Assembly (NCBI GenBank): GCA_028711405.1
Contig: JAQTSH010000034.1
Coordinates: 1-11,176 of the forward strand
Reading direction: 5' to 3'
DNA length: 11,176 nucleotides
Origin: Methanoregula sp.
Lineage (GTDB): Archaea; Halobacteriota; Methanomicrobia; Methanomicrobiales; Methanospirillaceae
The notes below the pieces were generated by a model. The model saw only the letters and a list, made by a program, of their open reading frames with translations. It made no database searches and was not told the DNA's origin. Below, piece after piece: positions 1 to 6,559 of the stretch. Positions within the stretch are counted from its first letter, which is position 1. Every line of letters starts with the position of its first letter. A program made the position numbers and the translations under genes.

Positions 1-81
1 CTGGATATGAGTGAACGGTTGGTCAACGAGTATATTGCTTTGATCGAGGAGAAAAAAGCCTTTAAAGGAGGAAGTGAATGA
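1..81 (+). CDS. 3' end of an unidentified upstream gene
   Basis: Frame 1 is open from the window edge and ends at TGA 79-81, giving a 26-residue C-terminal tail (ends KKAFKGGSE). The piece is hydrophilic and helix-like and too short to name. Its last codons contain the Shine-Dalgarno GGAGG (67-71) of the next ORF, and its stop overlaps that ORF's ATG in an ATGA arrangement. The two were therefore probably an operon with coupled translation. The product is unknown. Confidence 0.55.
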   Translation: MDMSERLVNEYIALIEEKKAFKGGSE

Positions 82-200
82 CTTTAGTTGAGCAGATTTC
101 TGACTACTCCGACATTTGTCGTCATTTCAAGTGGTTAATAAGACCCTTATCAGTACGCATCCGCTTTTTCCAATTTGTATTGAGTGTTCTGAAAAAATAA
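78..200 (+). pseudogene. start of a gene cut by the insertion sequence
   Basis: ATG 78-80 sits six bases behind a strong GGAGG (67-71) and overlaps the previous stop, so this is a real translation start. The ORF is only 40 codons, beginning MTLVEQISDYSD and ending at TAA 198-200. From about codon 16 it runs antisense through the C-terminal coding end of the minus-strand transposase. A native gene there is unlikely, so the downstream half is probably IS sequence read by chance. I infer that an insertion removed the rest of the gene. The missing part may be the broken reading frame at 1517-2047. The original function is unknown. Confidence 0.5.
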
Positions 201-1347
201 TTTTCAATAAAATTATTCGTCGTTGGAATATTTTGGGATTCACAAAAAATCGTGAGATCAATAAATTTTTTATCCATCATTTTTAGCCTCTTTTGTAATT
301 CTGGGCTATATTCATCAATATTTTCCATTAAGTCTAATTGATGTTCAACTATGTCGAAATATGCTCTTACGTGTCTGCGACCTTTTTGATTCGATGATTT
401 TTTTAAATCGTTACAAATAATTCGAAATTCTGATTTTATGGAAAATAACCAATGTCTGTACTTCGATTTATCCCCGGAAGATACGAGATGATCCTCTGTT
501 TCTAATCGAGAAGAAAGCCATTCAATTTCTTTGTCGTGATTATAAAATACATTTAAAAATTTATATTTTAAAAGTTCATCGTGTATTGAACAATTTTTTT
601 TGAATGACTTACAGATCAACTGCTGGAGATGAAACAAACAGGGTTGATGGATAAAATTGTCACCAAATAAATCATGGAGTATTTTAGGATAGGATTGATC
701 GATATCCGTTACGATGATTGTCGGTTTTGTAAAGGATACACCTGCTTGAAGAAAAACCGACTTTATTGTCTCCGAATTTTTCGAATCTACAATTACATCG
801 ATATAGGGTATGCCAGAAATCAGATCTACGATAGTAATTCTAACGCGTTGTTTACCCCCCGTTGAAGGAAATTGCTCATCATATCCAATAATTTGAACCG
901 GTCTATCTTCAGGTTTAGGAAGTGTAGTTTCATCGATTCCTGAATTGATTAAAGAATAAATTGTATCCTTATCCAACGGGAAAATTCGTTTCATTATGAC
1001 TTCTATTCCAAGGTAAGCGACTTTTTCAGTTCGAATAGTCCGTAAGAATGGAACAAGATGTCCTTCAAAAAATTTCAATAATTTTCTGAAAAGAGTGGGG
1101 GATTCTTGGGTATTCTTATGACAATGCGGACAATGATATTTTCCAAGTTTGAGTTGACAGACCCCTTTTTTGTGTGAATATTGTACCCATTATGAACCAT
1201 CTGACCCCCACAAACAGGACAGCAAGGTGCTTGTTCTGAAAAAAATACACCATTCTCTAACACACAATCTTTGGGAAAATTTTTAATTATGGGAAAAAGC
1301 GTGTCCACCGATTGAAAATTTTCAAGTGTCGGACAAATGGTTACCAT
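122..1347 (-). CDS. DDE transposase, probably a -1 frameshift fusion (about 408 aa)
   Basis: This is a cut-and-paste type transposase with an N-terminal zinc-binding part and a DDE catalytic domain. The zero frame (ATG at 1347) carries CPVCGG. After a -1 shift at 1165-1171 the next frame supplies the second knuckle, CPHCHKN, and continues to TGA 122-124. The fusion is 61 residues plus 347. In the 318-residue second part (counted from the TTG at 1078) the likely acidic triad is D67 (GYDEQF), D125 (VTDIDQSY) and E292 (NNFIENYF). There is also a CLFH Cys/His motif after the second Asp, as in MULE/IS256-like enzymes. The catalytic domain has no internal stop, so the element may be active if frameshifting works. 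Otherwise it is a recent one-base pseudogene. I cannot name the exact IS family. Confidence 0.72.
1075..1347 (-). CDS. transposase zero-frame product (OrfA-like, 90 aa)
   Basis: Without frameshifting, translation from ATG 1347 gives a 90-residue protein with a single CPVCGG knuckle. It then runs in a frame without recognisable features (residues 62-90) to TGA 1075-1077. As in other two-frame insertion sequences, such a short N-terminal product could bind DNA and modulate transposition, but nothing here proves it. The start is supported by a TATA-like box 22 bases upstream and the absence of a Shine-Dalgarno, which suggests a leaderless transcript. Confidence 0.5.
   Translation of the reverse strand: MVTICPTLENFQSVDTLFPIIKNFPKDCVLENGVFFSEQAPCCPVCGGQMVHNGYNIHTKKGSVNSNLENIIVRIVIRIPKNPPLFSENY
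1165..1171 (-). promoter_or_regulatory. A_AAA_AAG slippery heptamer, candidate programmed -1 frameshift site
   Basis: Read on the minus strand the heptamer is A AAA AAG. Codon 60 (AAA) and codon 61 (AAG) of the zero frame are exactly in the X_XXY_YYZ register. Slipping back one base enters the frame that carries CPHCHKN and the catalytic domain. This is one of the best-known -1 slippery sequences in bacterial dnaX and IS elements. Downstream, GGGG could pair with CCCC (plus 1097-1100), and CTTGG (1143-1147) with CCAAG (1105-1109). That structure is loose and only suggestive. Confidence 0.55.
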
Positions 1348-1369
1348 GGTTATATATTTGATCTCATAC

Positions 1370-1377
1370 TATTTAAA
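1370..1377 (-). promoter_or_regulatory. TATA-like box of the transposase gene
   Basis: On the minus strand the box reads TTTAAATA and ends 22 bases before the ATG at 1347. That places transcription start at or next to the start codon. No Shine-Dalgarno precedes the ATG, consistent with a leaderless archaeal message. Confidence 0.5.
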
Positions 1378-1516
1378 CTTTATTATTAGAATTTTCCACA
1401 TACACTCAAAAAAATATTTAATGGGGAAATTATCGAATCACTCATTTTTTAGACAGAGCCCAAATTGCGGATATTTTTCGTCCAGGTTTATAAGCAACCA
1501 CCACATTTTCTAGTTG

Positions 1517-2047
1517 TGACCCCGCCTGAAAAGAGTTGTTTCTGCTGATTAAGGCGATGTCACAGTTCCGATCCATTTTTTATTTTCATGCCATACCGGC
1601 TTGGTACTTACTCAAACAGCGCAGAGCACATTATTGAGAATAATCCGGAATTGTTTGTTGCTGATAATAAGGGGATTTACCTGTCAAATGAAGGTAAACA
1701 GTTCAGTTCATCAGTCCAGAAAGAGATGCATCCGGAAAATTTTGATCGGCTCATTCAATCTATTATGTGTATCCGGTCAGTCTATGACCATCTGACTGAT
1801 GATGTGTTGATGTTCCTTGTTTATATATCGTATGGATATACTGAAAAATCTGACCGGTTCGAAGGCTTCGCTGAAGCGAGGAAAACAACGTGCTGACCGT
1901 CTTCTGCAAAAAAAGATCATCACTCACGAGAGGTATAGTGAGATTATTAAAGGATCAACCCGCGAAAGTAATATTAAAAGATCATCTGATATCTGTTTCG
2001 AATTCCTTGTGAGAGTCCCTTATGCCGCATCTCCAGACATTTGCTGA
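1517..2047 (+). pseudogene. frameshifted remnant of a small protein, possibly winged-helix (YwgA-like)
   Basis: Protein-like segments lie in different frames in a sensible order. ELFLLIKAM is at 1533-1559. FFIFMPYRLGTYSN through VYISYGYTEKSDRFEG runs from about 1576 to 1866. RADRLLQKKIITHERYSE continues in another frame to about 1950, with a stop at 2045-2047. At least two frame changes are needed, near 1560-1575 and near 1858-1878; the second falls in the repetitive TTCGAAGGCTTCGCTGAAG stretch. A hydrophobic helix, a PYRxGTYS turn and a helical C-terminus recall YwgA-like helix-turn-helix proteins associated with phage or defence genes. That is a weak recollection, not a firm call. The gene appears inactive. 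It may be the 3' part of the ORF starting at 78, split by the IS. Confidence 0.5.
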
Positions 2048-3068
2048 AATGAAAAATTTATTACAGGCAGGTTTTGAAGGTAACGAAGAATCGTTATCCC
2101 GCTTTGGCGCCACCTATTCGACGCAGTTAAAAGCCTACTTGATTGAAAGCAATATCAGTTTAACCGATTTTCCCTGTCCTGATGAATACGGTCGGTGGAA
2201 AAAATTGGATGCCGAGCATTGGCATGTGAATGACGGGAGCCATTCTCCTGGCTCGCTTTTTCTCGATTCAACACGGAAGAGGGTCTGGATTTTGTACAGT
2301 CTTCTTGATGCAAATGAATCAGATGCGGCTATTTCCAAATGGATTGAAGGCATTAACGGACTTGACCGGTGCTGGCTCTCCCGCAACCAGCTGCTGTATT
2401 TCGGGCAGGTCGAATCGTGGAAGGAGAAAGGGATAGGACTGAAATTCTCCGATGGGCTCACTCCTGAAGAAAACGCTGGTAATTTCAGTTTAAAAGCCTG
2501 GTATGGCGGGGCGACACGGCAACTCCAAGGGCTTGAAGATGTCCTGACGCTCGCAAAGGAGAAATTTGCAATTTACAGTACACGATGGCAGAAGATCAGC
2601 GGTGGATCGGTTGCAATCTCAGCTGAGTGGTATAGTAACGGGAAAGTGACCATCAACAGGGCTGTGGATGTGGATGAGGTGATGCTCTCAATCTCGGATA
2701 TAGCGAATCGGTACGAAGATGCAATCCTTGAAGCAACGAAGATCCGCGACAACAAGATGGGTGCTTTCGAGCTGGATTTTACTCAGACTATCGATCTGGA
2801 TGCATTCGCTCAAACTGTTTCGATGGGACGGGGTACGATGAATCTCTGGCTTGTGGAGACGGAATCTGAGTCTGACTTCAAACGGTTCCGAGGCGTGGAT
2901 CTCCATACGTGGGATCGTGTGTTTTTGGATGTCGGACCGGACTATGCCTACCTCACGGTGCCCGGGAAAGGGTGCGTGAATGCAGCGCCGAGGATTGCGA
3001 CGGTTCAAGGGGAGGATAACGCAGGTAAGACCTCGATCTACTTTGACGGGGTTGAGATGTTTGCCTGA
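2022..3068 (+). CDS. conserved-looking hypothetical protein, first gene of a two-gene cassette (348 aa)
   Basis: This is a soluble 348-residue protein with no signal peptide or membrane segment. I do not recognise the family. Residues 1-50 look helical. Residues 55-160 are mixed and rich in Trp and Tyr (GRWKKLDAEHW, DRCWLSRNQLLYFGQ, GIGLKFSDGL). Residues 180-245 look helical, and the C-terminus (248-348) looks beta-rich, with GVDLHTWDRVFLDVG and DYAYLTVPGKGCVN. No nucleotide-binding, methyltransferase or HTH motif is visible. The ATG at 2022 is chosen because it is the first in frame; the preceding ribosome site (GTGAGAG) is weak, and ATG 2049 is an alternative. The 3' end overlaps the next gene by eight bases, so the two products probably act together. 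Confidence 0.75.
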   Translation: MPHLQTFAEMKNLLQAGFEGNEESLSRFGATYSTQLKAYLIESNISLTDFPCPDEYGRWKKLDAEHWHVNDGSHSPGSLFLDSTRKRVWILYSLLDANESDAAISKWIEGINGLDRCWLSRNQLLYFGQVESWKEKGIGLKFSDGLTPEENAGNFSLKAWYGGATRQLQGLEDVLTLAKEKFAIYSTRWQKISGGSVAISAEWYSNGKVTINRAVDVDEVMLSISDIANRYEDAILEATKIRDNKMGAFELDFTQTIDLDAFAQTVSMGRGTMNLWLVETESESDFKRFRGVDLHTWDRVFLDVGPDYAYLTVPGKGCVNAAPRIATVQGEDNAGKTSIYFDGVEMFA

Positions 3069-3894
3069 TACCGATAATCGTATCGTGCTCTGGCGTAACA
3101 CCATCCAGCTCTTCCACTCCTATAAAAAAGTACAATTTACCGGTCCCTTTTTTGCTGCAGGTTACACGAATTACCGGGTGGAATCTCCGCTTTCTGAAAA
3201 ATCGACCGGAACGCCCAAACAGCCGGATATTTTTGCCTGTGGACCTGAAGGGTGGCTGGCTATTGATCTCACCTGTGATGACAGGTCGAAGAAATGCCAG
3301 CTCGATTCGTACAAGGATCTTGATTCCCGTAGTCTCTCGACTTATGGCTGTCGGGCGTATACCACACCTCCCGATACGATGAGCAGTCGTCTCACCTTCG
3401 GTAATGATGGCAATCATTGCGAGATGGTGGTGATGAATTCGTTTGATCTGAAAAAAGAGGAGTATATTCAGAATAATCCCCTGCGGAATGCACTCATAGA
3501 GATGAAAGGCAAAAACCTAAAGAAGTTGCCGGAGATTCCATTTAGTCTTGTTCCCGAGATGAAGCATTTTGAGATCCGGCGCGGGCTCATTGATATTGTG
3601 ATGCAGCTCTTCGATACCAAATCTGAAGGAAAAACACCGTATCAAATGTGCGAGGAGGGACTTGAGCGCCTCTTCGCTCTGGTGACGGCAACTTCCCGGC
3701 AATCGCTGATTGATAAGATCAAGGCAGAGATGGATGTGCTTGTTAAAAAGGATCTTGCCGGATATCTCGTGCTGAAGGACGGGAAATATTGTGCAACTGA
3801 AAAGTTCAAACAATATCCAAAAACCCGGCAGACTGTTGCATCGAAGTTGCAGGAATGGGCAAACCCGACACAGCGGACGATGGCGGATTTTTAG
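3061..3894 (+). CDS. PD-(D/E)XK-nuclease-like protein with a C-terminal winged-helix-like region (277 aa)
   Basis: Numbered from TTG 3061, the N-terminal part has a restriction-endonuclease-like order: E41 (RVESPL), P55-D56 (KQPDIFA), D69 in WLAIDLT, K77-K78, then QLDSYKD (80-86). The last resembles the QxxxY helix of RecB/Cas4-type nucleases. The usual catalytic Lys of D-x-K is Thr71, so K77 or K78 would have to substitute, or the enzyme is inactive. Residues about 170-260 (RRGLIDIVMQLFD to KDGKYCATEKF) look like a winged helix. The frame stays open upstream to 2980. TTG 3061 is preferred because it sits ten bases after GGGG (3047-3050) and gives the short overlap typical of coupled genes. 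GTG 3079 is also possible. The nuclease assignment is an inference from motif order. Confidence 0.68.
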   Translation: MPDTDNRIVLWRNTIQLFHSYKKVQFTGPFFAAGYTNYRVESPLSEKSTGTPKQPDIFACGPEGWLAIDLTCDDRSKKCQLDSYKDLDSRSLSTYGCRAYTTPPDTMSSRLTFGNDGNHCEMVVMNSFDLKKEEYIQNNPLRNALIEMKGKNLKKLPEIPFSLVPEMKHFEIRRGLIDIVMQLFDTKSEGKTPYQMCEEGLERLFALVTATSRQSLIDKIKAEMDVLVKKDLAGYLVLKDGKYCATEKFKQYPKTRQTVASKLQEWANPTQRTMADF

Positions 3895-3952
3895 GGTGAG
3901 GCGGTTCCTTACCTGATACCTGTTAACTTTTACCGTCTCCAAGATAGCGAGA

Positions 3953-3958
3953 TTTTTT
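3953..3958 (+). terminator. oligo-T transcript end behind the two-gene cassette
   Basis: A TTTTTT run lies 58 bases after the stop codon of the second cassette gene. Archaeal transcription commonly stops at such oligo-T tracts without a hairpin. A second T5 run follows near 4001. Confidence 0.4.
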
Positions 3959-4122
3959 GAGATCACGGAACAGCAACTGATGGACTCTCCCTGAAAAATT
4001 GATTTTTAGAAGCGGAAAATGAGAGATCATCCCGCCTGATGAAGGAAGGGATTCTTATCCCGCCGATGACAGGATTTCATGCGAATTTATTAAAAATCTG
4101 GTAGATTCAGGGAAAAGTTCGC

Positions 4123-4142
4123 AAAAAAGTATTGAAAAAAAA
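4123..4142 (-). terminator. double oligo-T transcript end behind the L10e gene
   Basis: On the minus strand, T8 (plus 4135-4142) and T6 (plus 4123-4128) follow within 35 bases of the L10e stop codon. This is a typical archaeal intrinsic stop. I saw no hairpin, and none is required. Confidence 0.55.
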
Positions 4143-4157
4143 TGAGTGGCTGATACG

Positions 4158-4910
4158 TTAGTGGGCTTTACCGCCCTTTGTGGGTTTTGCACCCTTTCCG
4201 GCTTCAGCACCCTTCGCTGCTTCCGCTCCCTTTGCGCCCTTTGCGGGTTCAGCACCCTTGGTTTCCGCTCCCTTGTGTGCGCCCTTGCCTGCCTCAGCAC
4301 CCTTCGCTACGGGTTCAGCTGCGGCTTCGACTTCAGCAACCGGCTTCGGGGTTTCCGCTGCCCGGTCACCGGCAATCTTCGGTGCGGCAATGATCCTGCC
4401 ACTGACCTTGATCGTGTGGACCCTCAGGTGGGATGGCGAGGGAAGCTTGTGGGCTCCGTTGCGCATCGCGGCTTTGACCTTGTCAAGATACTGCGGGGTC
4501 GTAAAGACGGTAAATACTTCCTGACCCGCGTCGACACGGGCAGCGGTCCCGACAGCTTTACCGAACGCAAGCCGCATCCCTTCCGAGACACGGTCTGCAC
4601 CGGCGCCGGTTGCCTGCTTGTTCTCGCGGAGAACATGGTGGGGGAAGACCCGGACCTTGAAGTGGAAGTTCATCCTGCCCACATCTTTTAAGAGCTTACG
4701 GTTGATGGAGATACGGCACGCCTCAAGCGCGCTGTGCCGGATCTGGCAGGTCTCTTCAACAACCAGATCGATCTCGGTCGGAAATTCCTGCGAAAGGTTT
4801 CCCATCTCAAACTGCACAATCTTACTACCGGGAACCCCGCCCATATACTCGCGCCGTGTATAGGCTTTCTTTGCCAGGTTCCTGTACATCTTTCCCGGTT
4901 TTCTAACCAT
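4158..4910 (-). CDS. rpl10e: large-subunit ribosomal protein L10e (uL16 family) with a long low-complexity tail
   Basis: This is the archaeal/eukaryotic L10e, the L16 equivalent, which sits near the peptidyl-transferase centre and A-site tRNA. Residues 1 to about 173 match the full family core: start MVRKPGKMYRN, RREYMGGVPG (20-29), HSALEACRISINRKL (59-73), FKVRVFPHHVLRENK (84-98), GADRVSEGMRLAFGK (104-118) and HTIKVSGRI (165-173). The core alone is the usual length. Residues 174-250 are an extra Ala/Lys/Gly/Glu-rich tail with repeated KGAE units. The ATG at 4910 has AGGAG and AAGGA just upstream. The gene follows the ABC importer operon on the same strand after 133 bases, so it probably has its own promoter and no functional link to transport. 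Confidence 0.95.
   Translation of the reverse strand: MVRKPGKMYRNLAKKAYTRREYMGGVPGSKIVQFEMGNLSQEFPTEIDLVVEETCQIRHSALEACRISINRKLLKDVGRMNFHFKVRVFPHHVLRENKQATGAGADRVSEGMRLAFGKAVGTAARVDAGQEVFTVFTTPQYLDKVKAAMRNGAHKLPSPSHLRVHTIKVSGRIIAAPKIAGDRAAETPKPVAEVEAAAEPVAKGAEAGKGAHKGAETKGAEPAKGAKGAEAAKGAEAGKGAKPTKGGKAH
4176..4304 (-). repeat. degenerate KGAE-coding repeats in the L10e tail
   Basis: Residues 203 to about 245 of L10e contain at least five KGAE units (203-206, 213-216, 218-221, 227-230, 233-236) and related KGAH, KGAK and KGA copies with short AG, T, P or AA spacers. The DNA is correspondingly repetitive (CAGCACCCTT and close variants on the plus strand), so it may have grown by slippage or unequal exchange. 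The long open frames opposite it are by-products of this composition. Confidence 0.8.
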
Positions 4911-5043
4911 CGCGTCCTTCTCCTGTGAAATAACTGGTAAAAGCGGGCACGAAGATCCCTAAATGCAGGATTATCATGCCGGTACGCTTCACAAACTGCT
5001 TTAATAAAATGGCAATGTGGCGTATTAAACCTTACTGGGAGTA
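4911..5043 (-). promoter_or_regulatory. probable L10e promoter and leader
   Basis: The 133 bases between the importer ATPase stop and the L10e ATG include an AT-rich TATA-like stretch. On the minus strand it reads ATTTTATTAAAG, at plus 4999-5010. A transcript from it would have a leader of roughly 65 bases ending in AGGAGAAGGA before the ATG. A second candidate (GGTTTAATACG) lies closer to the ATPase stop. I see no clear terminator for the importer operon, so readthrough is possible. Confidence 0.35.
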
Positions 5044-5790
5044 TTATTTCAGGCTGATCAGATCAAGCACGTGTCTTCTGACTTGTGCAAACTCCACACT
5101 GGTGCGGTCACGGGGTCGCGGTTGTTCGATCGGGATGTTCTCACAGATACGACCGGGACGGGGACTCAGTACAACGATCCGGTCAGCAAGGAAGACCGCT
5201 TCATCAACGCTGTGCGTCACAAACAGGATCGTCTTTTTGGTCTTTTCCCAGATATCGACAAGGTCGTGCTGCAACTTGTTGCGCGTCTGCGCGTCGAGCG
5301 CCCCGAAGGGTTCATCCATAAGAAGAACAGCCGGTTCCACGGCAAGCGCCCGCACGACCGCCACCCGCTGCCGCATGCCGCCCGATAATTCATACGGGAA
5401 ACTCTGGCTGAATTCCGTGAGTCCGACCAGGTCAAGATACCGCTTCGCAACCGCATACCGCTCTTCCCGGCTCATACCATTGAGCTCAAGACCGAAGGCG
5501 GTGTTGTCAAGTACGTTCCGCCACGGGTACAGGGAATATTCCTGGAAGATCATCGCCATCCGGGGGTTGGGGCGGGTGATGACTTGGTTATCAAGAATGA
5601 CCTGCCCGCTGGAGGGTTGATCCAGTCCACCGATGATCCGAAGCAGGGTGGTTTTCCCGCACCCGGAAGGTCCGAGCAGGCAGATAAATTCGGAGTCCCG
5701 GATCTCGAGGTTGATATCCGACAACGCAACGATATGTTCACCGGCGTCAGTTGTGAACTCTTTTGTAAGGTTGTCAATGGTCAACTGCAT
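5044..5790 (-). CDS. ABC importer ATPase, SsuB/TauB/NrtD-like (248 aa)
   Basis: This cytoplasmic ATPase powers the importer encoded with it. All nucleotide-binding motifs are intact: Walker A GPSGCGKTT (40-48), Q-loop Q83, signature LSGGM (135-139), Walker B LLMDEP with E160, D-loop GALD (163-166) and H-loop H193. The length and C-terminus fit the nitrate/sulfonate/taurine group. The frame is open upstream to 5838, but ATG 5790 is chosen. It gives the family start (MQLTIDNLTKEF), lies seven bases past the permease stop, and has GGTAGGTG in front. It is the third gene of a minus-strand operon. Motifs do not define the substrate; sulfonates, nitrate, taurine or a thiamine precursor are all possible. 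Confidence 0.93.
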   Translation of the reverse strand: MQLTIDNLTKEFTTDAGEHIVALSDINLEIRDSEFICLLGPSGCGKTTLLRIIGGLDQPSSGQVILDNQVITRPNPRMAMIFQEYSLYPWRNVLDNTAFGLELNGMSREERYAVAKRYLDLVGLTEFSQSFPYELSGGMRQRVAVVRALAVEPAVLLMDEPFGALDAQTRNKLQHDLVDIWEKTKKTILFVTHSVDEAVFLADRIVVLSPRPGRICENIPIEQPRPRDRTSVEFAQVRRHVLDLISLK

Positions 5791-5797
5791 ACAGCAC

Positions 5798-6559
5798 CTA
5801 CCGCTCCAGTCCCTGCCAACGGAATTTCCGGCGCTCAACCTCTTTTAAGAAAATGTCGATACCCAGACCAATGATACCGATCACGATCATGCCGGCAATA
5901 ATCACCTGCACCTGCCCGAAATTATACGAGTACATGATCAGGTAGCCCAGCCCGGAGGTTGTACCGGGCAGCATTTCCGCTGCGACGACCGACATCCATG
6001 CGATGCCAAATCCCACCCGGATCCCGGTCCAGATAGTCGGTGCAGCGGCTGGAATAATCACTTTTACCAGTAACTGCAGCTCTTTTGCCCCGTACATATA
6101 TGCGGTTTCGATCCAGGTACGGTTCACCCGCCGGACACCATCGATGGTATTCAAGAGGACCGGGAAGAACGACCCGATAAAGATGATGAACAAGATGGAC
6201 GCGAGCCCGATCTTGAACCAGGCAAGGGCCAGAGGAATCCACGCGATAGGCGGGATCGGGCGGATGAGCTCTATGACGGGATCGACCATGTCGTTGATCC
6301 ACCGCACCCTTCCCATGCCGATACCGATCGGAATAGCGACGACAATCCCGAGAAGAAACCCGGAGACGACACGGGTGAGGCTGATGATCGCGTTATCGAG
6401 AAGGCTTCCGCTACCGAGGATATCCTTTGTCGGCTGGAGAAGCACAACAAATACAGACCCGACGCGGGGGAGGATAAATTCATTATTGACTGCAATAGCA
6501 GCAATCTCCCAGGCAACCAGAAGTAAAACAGGGGAAATGATTTTGAGATACCATCTCAT
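5798..6559 (-). CDS. ABC importer permease, SsuC/TauC-like (253 aa)
   Basis: This is a membrane permease of the BPD_transp_1 family. Hydrophobic segments lie at about 7-24, 61-83, 102-118, 119-137, 186-196 and 218-237, the usual six-helix layout. The cytoplasmic EAA loop (ETAYMYGAKELQLLVKVIIP, 151-170) contacts the ATPase. PIPPIAWIPLALAWF (101-115) is typical of the sulfonate/nitrate/taurine permeases. Its ATG overlaps the binding-protein stop by four bases (6556-6559), so translation is coupled. The length is normal and no defect is visible. Confidence 0.93.
   Translation of the reverse strand: MRWYLKIISPVLLLVAWEIAAIAVNNEFILPRVGSVFVVLLQPTKDILGSGSLLDNAIISLTRVVSGFLLGIVVAIPIGIGMGRVRWINDMVDPVIELIRPIPPIAWIPLALAWFKIGLASILFIIFIGSFFPVLLNTIDGVRRVNRTWIETAYMYGAKELQLLVKVIIPAAAPTIWTGIRVGFGIAWMSVVAAEMLPGTTSGLGYLIMYSYNFGQVQVIIAGMIVIGIIGLGIDIFLKEVERRKFRWQGLER

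Larger units (their letters stand above)
91..1510 (-). mobile_element. insertion sequence with a two-frame DDE transposase (ends approximate)
   Basis: The element is recognised by its minus-strand transposase (122-1347), its AT-rich composition relative to the right half of the window, and broken reading frames on both sides. The ends are not certain. I propose 91 to 1510 because the hexamer TAGTTG occurs at 85-90 and 1511-1516 and could be a target duplication. Joining the flanks there gives a frame starting MTLVVTPPEK. I could not find convincing terminal inverted repeats at these ends. The short palindrome CGACATTTGTCG at 110-121, just past the transposase stop, may be part of one end or a transcription stop. 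Confidence 0.5.
3895..4157. other. convergent intergenic region
   Basis: This 263-base gap lies between the end of the plus-strand cassette and the end of the minus-strand L10e gene. It contains T-rich ends for both transcripts (see the terminators). I see no open frame, RNA fold or repeat beyond those. Confidence 0.6.

Noticed and set aside
115..1339. CATTTGTC at 114-121 and its complement near 1332-1339 as IS terminal repeats
   Set aside because: The right copy lies inside the transposase coding sequence (codons for TICP), so it cannot be the element's end. An eight-base match is not significant at this distance.
1817..1896. A second programmed frameshift in the gene at 1588-2047
   Set aside because: No slippery heptamer lies in the overlap, the shift is not a simple -1, and at least one other frame break exists upstream. 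Decay is the simpler explanation.
2688..3417. Two overlapping minus-strand frames opposite the two-gene cassette
   Set aside because: The plus-strand genes are longer, coupled and protein-like. The minus frames are Arg/Ser-rich, overlap each other and have no start signals.
4146..4691. Long open frames on the plus strand opposite the L10e gene
   Set aside because: They mirror the repetitive, GC-rich tail of L10e. The predicted proteins are low-complexity (repeats of GFSTL and SAPFA) and have no ribosome site; L10e on the minus strand is certain.
5790..5838. Longer ATPase starting at 5838
   Set aside because: The extra 16 residues overlap the permease end and match nothing in the family. ATG 5790 has a ribosome site and gives the standard N-terminus.
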